Shown here: piece by piece, positions 48,269 through 59,232 of the stretch
Layout: the number at the start of each line of letters is the position of its first letter
Position numbering within the stretch: position 1 is the stretch's first letter
NCBI GenBank assembly: GCA_021234155.1
Contig: JAJEKV010000002.1
Span: forward strand, 14,733,428-14,797,427
Length of the DNA: 64,000 nt
Direction of reading: 5' to 3'
From: Isoetes taiwanensis
Lineage: Eukaryota > Streptophyta > Lycopodiopsida > Isoetales > Isoetaceae
Made by a program: the position numbers and the translations under genes
Notes under the pieces: model-generated
Told to the model about the DNA's origin: nothing
Databases searched by the model: none
Seen by the model: the letters and a program-made list of their open reading frames with translations, nothing else

Positions 48269-48693
48269 CGGTATAAATTTATACCGTTTCTCCGTATAGA
48301 TTTATACCGCAAGAGTTCTCTTTTCTTCGGATATATATATGTAAGTATGTATATATATTATTATATATATATATACACATATATGTGTATAAATTGATTG
48401 TCTGAAGGTTATCTGCGGTATAAATTTATCTTGAGAGTCGCCATGCTGGTATAAATTTATACCGAGAGCTCTCGGTATAATGAGGGGAGCTCTCACCCGA
48501 TAAATTTATACCGTGGGAGCTCTCGCAGTTGAATCGAGAGATCTCAGCGGTATAAATTTATACTGCTTCGAGTCCTATTGGCGGTATAAATTTATACCGC
48601 CGAGTCCATTTGCGGTATAAATTTATACCATGCGAACTCTCGGCATGTTATATCCGCGACAAAGACTACCTATTGTGGTATAAATTTATACCA
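48269..48693. repeat. Cluster of GGTATAAATTTATACC palindromes
   Basis: The perfect 16-base palindrome GGTATAAATTTATACC, usually inside CGG...CCG, occurs intact near 48,270, 48,448, 48,583, 48,613 and 48,677, and with one or two changes near 48,293, 48,416, 48,498 and 48,549. A second palindrome, ATACCGAGAGCTCTCGGTAT (about 48,459-48,478), overlaps it and GAGAGCTC-like words recur between copies. Spacing is irregular (about 30-135 bases), so it is not a simple tandem array. Confidence 0.85.
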
Positions 48694-49919
48694 CCCCGTG
48701 AATTTATTTTGAAGACGTTATGTCCACGCATTGTCCTCGCGGTATACATAAGTCTATAGCAAGACGGATGAGCAAATAAGAGCAAGTATATAAGACGAAG
48801 AGCGAGCATCTTCGACTTCAAAGTGTAAGTTTGTTCAATGAGGCATACTTTCATGTGAAAATGTTTGCTTCAATGAGGCAATGTCAAAATGTGTTGCATT
48901 TTTTACAGTTTTGTTCATAGTTTTGTACTGATTTTGAAAAATTTGAATAAAATACCTTTTTGGCACTTTAGTGTGCTTGCTGTTTTTTTCAATGTCTATT
49001 TTTTTTAGTTTTTGAAAATATTACTATTTCTCAAACCAAACTAGGGGGGCCAAAAAGGGATGTCAAACAATTTTGAATGGAAGCTAAGTTCGCACCCCCC
49101 CTCAAAAATGATGCCTAAAATTTTCAAATTGTCACACTTGTCACAAATATACCATGAAAAGGGACCTTTTTGGGGGGATTTTAGGGAATCTTTCAAAGAT
49201 TCCTTTTGAAGTGCGTTTGGAGCAAATTAGTGCGTTTCATTTTAAACTTTGTTTGTGCCACAATACCTAAGGAGAGAGACTTTTATATGAGAGTTCATAG
49301 GCAAAGTGAAGATAAATTGCCGAGAGGATCTAGAACAACACAAAGGGGCATAAGGGTTGATTACTTGACTAGTGCTGAGAGACTCAAGGTTGCTCAAGAT
49401 ACATGTCTTCAATTCAGAAAATTGAAAAGAGAACTTTTATTCACTAAAATGAGAGTCCTGGCACTTTCTGTAAGGACAAGATCACTGCGTGAAAGTTTAT
49501 GTGAGTCTATGAATCGAAAAGATGTGAGAAAGTTTTGTAGTGACATTGCTGAATCCCATTTCCAAGGTAAGTTTGATGGAAAGCCCGGACTATGGAATTT
49601 TTTGACTGACATTGCACAAAATATTATAAGACCAGGTCATAAAAGAAGATACACAGAGACTACGAAGCAGCTATTTAAGACAATTAAAATTTGGACAATC
49701 GACGTAATATAAGATCGCCAGGACCAACGTAGGAATCCAAAGAGGACTTCTGAGACCCTAAAGTTCCTTCAAGTATTCCGAGGCAAATGCCCTGTAGACA
49801 TCCACTTATCAGGTATCTGATCTAACATCCATATCTGCAATGACTCAGTAATTTCCAATTGCACTAGGAAAATGTAGCCATAGAGTTCCACAATCCAATA
49901 TGAACTTTCCATGTCTTCA

Positions 49920-51468
49920 TGTTATACGGTATACGTATAAATATACTGAGACATCACGTAGTAGGCATACGCCACCATGGGGTATGTTAACCTAGGGGGT
50001 TGACCTAAAAGGGATTAATTTAGCTATGCTAAATTAATAAAACCTAATTAAGGGTATTTTTGTCTTAATTAACCTAATTAGTTTAATTAGTTAATTAATG
50101 ACATGCCACCTGGCCCAAATCGATTGGGCAAGGCAGGGTTTCCAATTGGGACACCCAAATTAGGGCTTTTGGGCCCCAATTCGAATTAGGAGCAATTGGA
50201 GATGGAGGAGGAGAAGCAGCAGTCAAGCACCCTTCAGTTAGTCGAGATGGAGCAGCCCAAGACCGATTTGACGGTTAGTTAGTAGGTTACTTTGTTGATC
50301 TATAGCATAGCGCCTCTCTGTGGTGTGTTCTCTCTCTGTTTTTCTCTGTGGTTTACCTGTTAGGCTAACCCTTGATTGATGTGGTGAGTATTCTTATCTC
50401 TAGTCTCCGTATGTGCTTTGGTTGATGGTTTAGTAGTTCTTTGCTTAGTTAGCACTCCGGAGATGGGGATTACCTGGGGAGGTAGAGACCTCCTCGAAAG
50501 CTCATGTATAGTAGTATGCTCCTAGATAGAGCCCTGTATTATTCCCATTAGATGCGGCCTGTGTACAAGATCCCACCGAGCTGTGGAATCTATGGCATCA
50601 TTGAAGCACCAGATAAGGGGCCGTAGTGATGAAGTGTGGGGTGGGGTCTCGCCTGAGCATAAAAGGCTACGGAGACTCCTTCAGTGAGCTAGGCCTAATA
50701 GTCGGTCACGTAGAGGGCCGGGTATGGGTCTGACACTCCCTGGGTACAGTGGTGTGATCATCCTGTACTTTGAAGATAAAGTTAGGGGAGTAGGTCGGGT
50801 ACGGATGCGGGGGTCGCTGACGCGGCACGTGTCCTCTAGTTCACCCATGGAGTCACTGTGACTCTGGGAAGGGACACTTCTCTGACCTGCCTCATCGGAC
50901 CGGGGCCGGGGAGATGTAACCCGGAGTAGTCCCGAAGGGTGATTCCTTAGGATTGCATCTCCGGAAGGCTACAATGGCGCCATAGCTTGATTCAGCTCAT
51001 CTGCAAAGTGTGCACAGGAGGGGCGGATGGAGTGGACTACCCTAGCCACTGTTCTATGCCAGCCAACGCCAGGTTATACCTCTGTCTGCTGATCTCTTGA
51101 GACCGAGCCGTCAGTCCATCCTCACAGGAGTCTGAGCCAGGGTAGAACCTGGGGTTTGGGGCGTTTTCCTTAGGATTAGATGCATCTCCTTTGTCGTTAG
51201 TACTTGGATGGATGTGCCACCCTTCGTGGTGGTTATTTATGTATGATTTATGTTGTATACTAACATGTATTCACGCTTCCGCGACTTAGGAGTCCCATTG
51301 AAGGTGTGGGCCGAATGACACCTCCGTGTCCTTCACCCGGGCATCTTTCTATGGATGGTCCGAGTTAGACGGAGGGCCCTGCTCATGGTGAGCTGATTGC
51401 CATGGGAGGGGGAAGTCCCTGTATGTATACGTTCGGAGCGCCGTATATATTCAGGGAGCGTCACAGTG
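49920..51468 (+). repeat. Solo LTR related to the 9.4-kb Ty3/gypsy element
   Basis: It runs from about TGTTATACGGTATACG... to GGGAGCGTCACA at 51,468 and follows the LTRs at 9437 and 19,985 along their whole length, although clearly diverged. The sequence after it (GTGGTAACCAGT) may be a ruined primer site, and no interior or second LTR follows. It is most simply a solo LTR left by recombination, or a truncated element. Confidence 0.75.
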
Positions 51469-52400
51469 GTAACCAGTCATCATCTTATATAGAATAGGTC
51501 CATAATGCATTTGAATAGATCTATAAATGGGTCCCTCCAACACCCATTTATAGAATCAAAAACTAGTATTTCTGACAGAACCACAAACTTAAAGTTCCTG
51601 TTTGGCTTTTCAACTAGCACACTAGTACCTTTGATAAAATCAAGGCAAGGCATTTGGCCAGACCGTTTCGACAGCAGATCGCACGCAAATAATCCAAGCT
51701 TGAACATTCTCGAGGCTCGAGATCAAGGAATTCTTGAATCTGGAAATACAGTAAGCAACTAAGGTAAGAAGGAAACTCGGGAAGAGTTACCCATGGTTGA
51801 GATTGGGAAGCTGAGAGAAAAAGCTTAAGAAATCTAAGGCAATAGCTCAAGAAAGTTCAGCGATGGCAGAGGTGGAAAACTCTAGGCAGCACAACCCTTC
51901 ATGCTTTTAAATGTAGAACCCATGCCTCTATCAAGCTTTGAATTCATGAAAAAAATTGCCATAAAAAGTGGTCGAATTCCATACCTTTATGTAGCAGACA
52001 ACTCTGGATGTAAGTTTAACTCTTAGCAATAGGTCTTCAGAAGCAAACCACGAAGCCCTAAATCAGGATAGCATACATGGCTAATGGGCGAGGCCATTGC
52101 AGCCCATAATGCAGTTGTCTCGATCCTGCTTTTTCTTGTATTCTTTTCTTTAAGGTGCAATTTAAAGAGGGAAGGACTTGGAGCAGCAATATTTCCATAC
52201 TCGAAGCTCGAAAGACAGAGCAAGACTTCAAGAAATTGGAAACCAAAAAATTGCCCATAACCCTGCCATATCTTGAGCTTCCCATCCGACTGCCGCTTGA
52301 GGATTCAGTTTGCTTGAATGTAAATAGTTCGAATGCGGTGCTGGCGGATCTGGCTTGCTTGCAGAGGAAGAAACTCGAAGTCACAGATATGATTCAATGC
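51469..52400. other. Unassigned sequence before the GT2 pseudogene
   Basis: Open frames at 51,505-51,762 and 52,155-52,400 have no recognisable domain. They could hold degraded upstream exons of the glycosyltransferase, since the second frame runs directly into its similarity, but I see no conserved motif in them. Confidence 0.35.
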
Positions 52401-52403
52401 CTC

Positions 52404-53000
52404 CTAATCTATTATATTCTACATTACAAACGAGTTTTGTTGTATACTCAGAGAGATGAATCTGCGCCCTGCAGATTCCAGGAGTTCCACATAGCTTCAA
52501 ATGTGGAAATCTCAACTATGGGCTTGCGCACTCAGATGCAGAATTTGCAGTTATGATGGACGCTAATACGATCCTTCGCCCTTCCTTTTTGCAAATCCTT
52601 TTGCCACATATTGTCTACAATTCGCATGTTTCCTTTGTTCAAATTCCTCAATCATTTTACAATCTTCCTGCAGGAGACTCACTGAATGATGCTTGTATTT
52701 TTGGGTACGACAGAGTCATGGTTCACAGGAATAACTTAAACTGTTCTCCATGTGTAGGAACAAGGGCCATATTCCAGCGAAAAAAATTAGACGAAATTGG
52801 AGGATTCCAGCCCCAGTCCATTACAGAAGACACCACGACCTCTTATGCTCTGTTTAATGCCATATTTACATCTGTCTACCTTAACAGAAAGCTTCAAATA
52901 GGTCTAACACCTTAGACCTTTGAGGGCTACATAAAGCACGGCTTTTAGAGTAGTAGATCTGAGCAGCAGAAATGGTGTAGAGCGATCACCATCTTGTAAC
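52404..53000 (+). pseudogene. GT2 glycosyltransferase (cellulose-synthase-like) fragment
   Basis: Family 2 processive glycosyltransferases make beta-linked polysaccharides at membranes. From about 52,430 the sequence reads KRVLLYTQRDESA, then in another frame LQIPGVPHSFKCGNLNYGLA, HSDAEFAVMMDANTILRPSF (the D-x-D sugar-nucleotide site), SFVQIPQSFYN, CVGTRAIFQRKKLDEIGGFQ, SITEDTTTSYALF (the TED catalytic base) and LNRKLQIGLTP. An in-frame TAG (52,913-52,915) is followed by TFEGYIKHGF, another stop and EQQKWC, a decayed QxxRW region. The frame change near 52,470 could instead be an intron end (CCTGCAG). The N-terminal and membrane segments are missing. The HFKAGNLN-type wording resembles fungal and non-seed-plant GT2 enzymes more than CesA. 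Confidence 0.7.
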
Positions 53001-53029
53001 CACATGCACATAAAAATTTGAATGCGGCC

Positions 53030-54577
53030 ACTTACTCGCCCCTCGTGCTAGTTGGCTGTAGCTTGTTGTGGTCGGTCGGATCCTTGGGCGCATAGTGCCA
53101 GGGATAGGGGATGGCTTGCATAGCAAGAAAGACAATGAAGTGCAAGCTCCTGAGGGTAAGATACAGGCTTTGGATAAGATTGTTCGAAATTTTGTGTGGG
53201 GCGGGGATGATGAAGGGGCAGTTGTTAAAGTGGCTTGGTGGAAGTGTCTCCCCCCCGGAGGATGGGGGCTTGGCCATTCGGGATTTGGCTGCATAGTAAG
53301 GTGTTGGTCTCCAAGTTTGTTTGGAGCATTCTCGCAGATGGAGCATCTTCTCTCAGTGCGACCTTTTTGTTGCGCCTCTTCGCCATTGTGTGGCGTTTGG
53401 GAAGCCGTCTGTGCATGTGGAGTTGCCACGGCACCTTGTTGTATAGTCTCCTGCCTTTCCCACATGCATCCCCTTTTCTCCACGTGAGTGTTGCGGGCTT
53501 GGGATCATGTAATGCGTGTGCTCTTCCAGGCTAGATTATGCCTCGGTTTATCACCACTCTTCTACCCCCTGCGCACTTGCCCTTGGGCATGCTCTGACGT
53601 GTGTTCGGTGGAGGCGTTGGGCTGTGCTCACCTTGGAGGATTGGTATTGGGGTGGTCAGCTAGCCGTTGGGGAGTTCTTTTTCGAGCTCGCTTTTATTTG
53701 GGGCAGTGACCGGGCTATCAGGGAACACGTCAGCGGGGTATTCCGCTATACATACCTATAGTCCCTCGGGATGATGTGGTGGTGCGGGTTTGGAAGGTTC
53801 ATCCGGATATTGTGTCTTCTTGCTTTGTGCGGTCTTCTTACCGGTCTTGGCTATTCATGACACACCGGGCCCCCTCGTGGGCAAGTGGTCTCTGCGGCCT
53901 TTCGGGTTCTCGGCGGCACTTTCGGTTTGGGCGTGGACATGGAGCTCACTTCCCCACCAAGGGTTAGGGTGCTTACGGGCGGTGGTGCATCATCGGGGGT
54001 GAATGCCCTTGTGAGTCGGTTTTAGGCGGTGTGAGCCCTCTCTTGCCCTTGTTGTGGCCTTCATCGTTGAGGCGTGGAGCATTATGCGGTTTTATGCCCT
54101 CACTTGCGTTGCACGGGATTGGGTTAAGGCTCGGTTCGGGTGAGATTGACTAGCCCGGCGATTCTTTGCTTCATGTGTATCATGGTGCTTGGCGCTCTTG
54201 CGGCGGCAAGCCTTGCATTTGTCGTGGCTTGGTTGGTGTGGCTGATTTAAAGCGGCGGTGGGTGTGGATCTTTTTTCGGGGGATTTAGCGACTGCGGCCT
54301 CTCCCGATTCCTCGACTCAGGTACAAGCTATTTCAAAGCTTTCTGGTGTTCCCGGGAGTAGTAGAGCGGAAGTTTGCCATTTGGCGGGACTTCTTGGGTG
54401 TTGTAGATGGTGATGGTCGGTTTGTACAGTAGTAGAGTTGCAGTTTTTCTGTGAGTTTGTTGTGGAGTGTCGAGGTATCGCTGTCTCTTTGGGGTAGTTC
54501 TCCTTCCTCCTCATTTGCGTTGTAACATTACCATTCTTTTAATATATTGATGACACAGTTCTTAAAAAAAAAAAAAA
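53030..54577 (+). mobile_element. L1-type LINE 3' part with poly(A) tail
   Basis: Near 53,155-53,300 the sequence reads ALDKIVRNFVWGGDDEG and VAWWKCLPPEDGGLAIRDLA, the conserved block after the reverse transcriptase of plant L1 elements. The rest is broken G/T-rich sequence ending in a run of 15 A (54,563-54,577). The poly(A) end separates this family from the simple-sequence-tailed LINEs. It begins just after the GT2 fragment. Confidence 0.7.
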
Positions 54578-55430
54578 GTGAGAATTGCAACGCGTGTCAG
54601 CCAGAGAGCCATTTTCAAAGAAAATACATCAAACAAAATATTGAGGACAAAAGATGAAAATGCATTATATAAGAGTGATAAGAAATTTCACATGGATGCA
54701 ACGTTGTTAAAAAAAACATGTTTTTTGTTCTTAAAGCACCTTTAAAAAAGCCCATACATTTTTTTATAGGATTTTTATAATTTGATATGATCAGAAGTAA
54801 AAAAATAAAAAAAATGCATACATCGTTTTATTGTACATTTTTGCTACTCTTACTATCATGTTTTCGCTACTTCTTATTGCATGGTTTCATTCTTATGGAT
54901 TGATGTTTTGACACGTCAGGTTACCAAACTTTCCATCATTATGGCTCGCACGCGAAATAAGCCATGGTGAAAATATACCAAGAATAAACTAAAAACAAGT
55001 TTAGTTGGAGTTTATAATTGAGATTGTACACCTTGTTGCAAACATTGCAGTGCAAAAAATGTTCCTCGTATTGATGGACTAGGAGATTATGGCAAATTAA
55101 CATGTCAACAAGTAAATCAAAAGCTTGTGATGCTATTAGAAAAAATTAAGTACAAGTACAAAAATATCATAACTATTTTGCCATGCAACCCAAAAACATT
55201 ATAAAGGTTAAGAAATATAAGAATTTCATATACCAGGATAAATAAGTTCAAGAATATCATATATTTGGATAAAAAAGTTACAGTCTAAAGACTTTTAAGG
55301 ACTTTAAAGATTTTTAATGTATTTTATATAAAATATGTACGTTTTAAAATCTTCAAAAAGATCTTAAACATTAGAGGATATATGGGATCTATAAGAGGCT
55401 CTCTAAGGTTATCTTGGGGGGTTGCCACAT
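54578..55430. other. AT-rich spacer between two LINEs
   Basis: I see no gene or identifiable repeat. Runs of A/T and a partial repeat (AAGAAT(A/T)TCATATA near 55,228 and 55,252) are the only structure. Confidence 0.45.
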
Positions 55431-55434
55431 AGGA

Positions 55435-57850
55435 TCTCGATCTTAATCTTGATCTTACAGTTGCGGCAACAGGCCATTCAGGACTATAGGGCATTCTTGA
55501 AATCCAAAAAGCATGCGTACATTGCAGACCATCAGCAGCGCATGTTTGATTTGTTGATGACTGAGCCGAAAGCCTTCTGGCGTAGGGTGTTGTACAAGAG
55601 GCATCAACCACCCGGCAATATTACCGTAGACCAGTGGATGCATCGCTTGGAGGAGTTGTATGATCCCCCAGGAGCAGCTGCTGGGGTTCCAGATCAGGTA
55701 GGAGAAATGCTGCAGCTCACGGAGGAAGACATCCAACAGGGCCTTAGACACCTGGCTAATGGCAAAGCGAAGGCCTTGCAGGGACTTCAAGCCGAGTTAT
55801 TGAAATGGGGTGGGCCAGCTTTGCTAGGGCCTCTGACAGCGATCATTAACCAGGCCATAAGGGAGGGCCTCCCGGGAGAGTGGATGGTTAGCAAGGTCAC
55901 CCCAATTCATAAGACAGGTAACAAGGATGATTCGGCGAACTACCGCATGATCATGGTGAGCCCATTACTCATAAAAGCTTTTAGCGGTGTGGTGGAGAAG
56001 AAGTTAACTTCGGCTGAGGAAGGCTGGAGTGCGTCTGCAGTTGGCGGCGGCGGGGTTTCGCCCGCCCACCCAATCGACCATATATTCACTCTCGAAATCC
56101 TTATGGAAGCTACTGCTTAATGCGGCGTGACTGCTTCTTTGTTTTTAGATTTCAAGACGGCATATGATACGGTCCCTCGGGACCTGTTGTGGCAGCATTT
56201 GCAGGCGCTGCATGCCCCACAGGACTTACAAAATGTCATCTATAGACTCTATGATGGGATATATCTTTGCATTGCCCGCATCCCGATCATGAGTGAGTTG
56301 CTAGCACCATAGGGATTAAACGGGGGATGTCCGTTATCTCCAACGCAGCTCTTTGGTCTCTACATTGACAAGTTGGAGACCTGGATGCAAGAACATGGGG
56401 GCGGTGGCCCGCAGCTACCGAGAGGCATACGGTATAAGGCAATTGCTCTATGCGGGCGATGTAGACTTGCTATCCCATATAGCCGAGGAGCATCTGCAAA
56501 GGCATTTGGGCGCTCTTAGTGGGTTACGTGACACAACAACAGAATGACGGTGAACCTGCAAAAAACTAAGCTCCTAGCGGTCTCTCCTCGCAAAGATGAT
56601 ATCCCGGATCTCTATTGCGAGGAGGGGCCGAAAGGTGGATGTTGTAAGGACCTTCAAGTATCGGGGAATCGACTTTTGCGCTAGCATGTTATGGGGTGAC
56701 TGTGGAAAGAGCGGGTTAGCGGGATGGAAAGCACCGTGTATGCCATGCGCAATAGCTGCTATAGAATAGACCTATGTGGGCGGGCACGAGAGCACACTGC
56801 TTGAGCACTCGTTGAAACCAAATTGTTGTATGGGGTAGAGGTCCGGGGTCCGAAGAATTAGCAAGAACACACAGGATAAGCTAGAGAGGGTGCAAAAGGC
56901 CTTCTTAACATACGATCTAGGTATCAAGGACACGGTGCCTTATCAGATTTTTGCTATATGAGACTGGGTTCTCGCCCTGCAACATTCCGCTATCACCTTG
57001 CAGACATCTTGCATATTTCCACAAGGTCACCAAAGATGGATGCACAACGCCTTCCCGAGGGCTTTGTTATTGGCACAAGAGCCACAACGGCCCAAGAGAG
57101 TATGGGGAGCACCGCCGTGGTGGTTCGCGAACGTGGTCTATAGACTACCGCCAGTGTGGCTATGCGATGCCCGGGACAGTCACACACCGAATGGCGCTTT
57201 GCCACCACTGTGGGATCACGACCACTGTGCAAAGCCTAAAACAGAAAGCACTACCACACGCAAGTTAATCCAACACCGGAACATGGCCCACACCCGGTGC
57301 TTGAAAGCGCATATCTCTATGAAGAAAAACGAGAGCTATTGCCTCCGCGGAGGGCGGGTCCCATCATCTCGAATTGAAACAGTCGTTGGACTACGATGGA
57401 GGGCGAGAGAATCCCCGGCATGAGAGAATATGCCGATGTTGCCACATGCGGACAATAGAGGATGAGCACCATGCTCTGCAAGAGTGTCCAAAGATATACG
57501 CATATCCGAGCAACACATGCGCGATCTTAGATGCTTTCGAGGCACCCCATTTGCATCAATTGCCGGCATCGCCAATGGTTGCACGCCTCGCATCCTACAT
57601 TTTGCAAGTCTCTACCGGTCGAGAATCCCTTTACAGGACAAAGGATCCGAGAGCCTACTACCAGGGTTTTTCCTCCCATGTGGGGGTTTTTTCATCCCAG
57701 TAGTAGGGACACATTGTATAGTAGCATTTGTCTTTTTGGTGTGGTTTTATCTGCTTTGTGTACTGCATGTACCGTCTCATAGGTCAAATGTTTGGCCTCC
57801 GCGGACGTTAAAATATACTTCCTTCCTTCCTTCCTTCCTTCCTTCCTTAA
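55435..57850 (+). mobile_element. LINE with broken reverse transcriptase, CTTC tail
   Basis: It starts within the endonuclease-RT linker (QAIQDYRAFLKSKKHAYIAD, about 55,455) and continues through AFWRRVL, GKAKALQGLQAELLKWGG and VTPIHKTGNKDDSANYRMI. The RT palm follows (SLFLDFKTAYDTVPRDLLW near 56,138; GGCPLSPTQLFGLYIDKL near 56,322). At the catalytic motif it reads LLYAGDVDLL (about 56,440), so the first Asp of YADD is Gly. A C-terminal C-x2-C...H-x4-C segment (CRCCHMRTIEDEHHALQECP, about 57,435) follows. The 3' end is CATAGGTCAAATGTTTGGCC then eight CTTC units (57,818-57,849). In-frame stops at 56,118 and 56,310 and several frameshifts make it dead. Confidence 0.8.
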
Positions 57851-57992
57851 TTTCCCTCGCTCCCTACGCAATTTTCACTATCCCAACCCAAAATTTATGC
57901 AAATATTACTTTCTAACGACCACAAAATTTTGATTCCGAGTGTTAATTTAAAGTGCAACTCCCAAAAGGATGCTTGCATTACAGGAATAAGT

Positions 57993-58470
57993 TCACTTGG
58001 AAGCAACCAATAGATGAAGATGCATTGTGAGCTTCCGGAGCGATGAATATAGATATCTGGGCTGAGAACAACTGTATCTCCGTGATCCTTTCAGCCAAGC
58101 CCATCCAAACTTCAACTCCGCATCTGGTCTCCTGAAAGAGAAGTAGGATGAGAAATTATTTTGCTCGTTTAGGGGCAGAAACATGAAACCCATTCTCCAT
58201 GCAAATAGAGGTGAGAGCCGAACTTTGGCGCCACAGCCGAGGGCTAAGAACAAAGACTTTGTGCACCTATCACCCTTCCTCAGCCACGAGAGACATGCAT
58301 TCATTTTGTTTGCTTTGATACTTTTGAAGTTCCTGGATCTCTCTGACCAACTTTGCTTCCCTAGCATAAAGACCTCCCTGAAGTCTAGTCTACCCCAGCT
58401 TATGTACGTTTGGTTAGGATTTTTTCTGTTGCATAAAATCCTTACCCCTTCTTGTAGTTGGAGGCCAGAT
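57993..58470 (-). mobile_element. LINE endonuclease-RT linker fragment
   Basis: A 165-codon frame on the minus strand contains NACLSWLRKGDRCTKSLFLA, the W-x-x-x-GD-x-x-T-K-x-F pattern found between the endonuclease and reverse transcriptase of plant L1 elements. Nothing else of the element is visible, so it is an isolated fragment. Confidence 0.55.
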
Positions 58471-59060
58471 TTGCAAATGTGATGGATCATCCTGGCCAGG
58501 GCATATCCTACTAGGCCTCCAAGAAATTGGCATGTCCTCTCCCTGTTCTGCTTTGAAGCTTTATGTTTTGGGGGTTAGATATAGAAAGGCTTCTAGAATA
58601 CATAGCTAGTATTTTGGATTCTTGTGTTTTGCATTTGAGTTGTGTATTTTACTGTGTCATTTGGGACTCTTGTTGTCTGTGTTTCGGATTACTGCAAAAC
58701 CTTTTGTTGCTGGTTGGAACTTCCATCACAGGTGCTTCTCATTAATGGCAGAACCCATAAAAATTAGTAAGACAAAGATTTTTGGTGGCTTCGACATGCG
58801 ATTCTAGCAGAAATTGACTCATGTGGTTGCCCTAGAAAAAAGTGCATGTAAGTATTTGTAGCTTATTATTATTGTCTGGTTTGTTGCATGTCTTTTTAGG
58901 GTTATCTAAAATAACCCCATCTAACCTTGGGCAGGAACAATGTAGTAAGTGGACAACGTATTGTGTAATTCTCTAGATATGTAATATTCTTAACAATCAA
59001 TGGATTATTAAACTCTAGAATGAAGGAGAAGGTTTGTTGAATTGTACCCTAATTTTTATT
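58471..59060. other. Unassigned sequence
   Basis: Two overlapping short frames (58,563-58,745 and 58,622-58,807) rich in Cys and Leu show no motif. No gene is supported. Confidence 0.4.
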
Positions 59061-59232
59061 GTACAGTCTATCATGATACTTATTATTGCCAAGGCTTTTC
59101 CCTTGGAAACACTTCGAGACCGGGGTTTTTAAGCCTGACAGTAATACGCTTGTTGTTCTTCTTGTTTGAGTCCCATAGGCCAATTGGTCTCAATGGACGA
59201 TAAAAATCCATTCTAATCTATTCTATTCTATT
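59061..59232 (+). mobile_element. LINE 3' end only, ATTCT tail
   Basis: GAGACCGGGGTTTTTAAGCC, GTCCCATAGGCCAATTGGTCTC, ATGGACGATAAAAATCCATT and three ATTCT-like units reproduce the end of the LINE at 24.1-25.1 kb. The left limit is approximate. It is a strongly 5'-truncated insertion. Confidence 0.7.

Larger units (their letters stand above)
46410..49241. mobile_element. 2.83-kb DNA transposon with TTAA target duplication
   Basis: Both ends carry AATGAAACGCACT as inverted repeats (46,410 rightward; 49,241 leftward), flanked on both sides by TTAA (46,406-46,409 and 49,242-49,245). The shared sequence is TTTAAA, so a 6-base duplication is equally possible. Subterminal inverted segments also match (AAGTGCGTTTGAAAGATTCC near 46,430; GGAATCTTTCAAAGATTCC and GAAGTGCGTTT near 49,190-49,215). 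No transposase frame is present, so it is non-autonomous. TTAA targets are typical of piggyBac and Kolobok families, but the ends lack a family signature I can name. The interior holds a SINE and a palindrome cluster. Confidence 0.85.
44909..49712 (+). pseudogene. Zinc-finger protein gene of unknown function, split by a transposon
   Basis: I do not recognise the family. Exons: 44,909-45,953; 46,026-46,070; 46,143-46,409; then 49,246-49,712 after the inserted element. Splice phases agree, and removing the element with one TTAA leaves one open frame of 607 residues. It has an N-terminal ~85-residue domain (ubiquitin-like fold possible), a KKKKK patch (about 89), a BED/C2H2-like finger (C187-x2-C190, H209, H215) with aromatic residues before it, a second (C283-x2-C286, H301, H307), an AT-hook-like GRPKK (328-332), and a basic C-terminal half ending GHKRRYTETTKQLFKTIKIW. 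The mix suggests a DNA-binding or transposase-derived protein. The ATG at 44,909 follows CCAG, so upstream exons may exist. The stop at 49,710 lies just after a possible donor (GAC/GTAATA), so more exons may follow. Confidence 0.6.

Noticed and set aside
48269-48693. CRISPR-like or simple AT microsatellite explanation for the palindromes
   Set aside because: Spacing is irregular, the intervening DNA is not unique equal-length spacers, and the CGG/CCG edges are not AT-microsatellite.
53068-53534. Overlapping 99-165-codon frames on both strands
   Set aside because: They are shadows of the broken L1 reverse-transcriptase 3' region.
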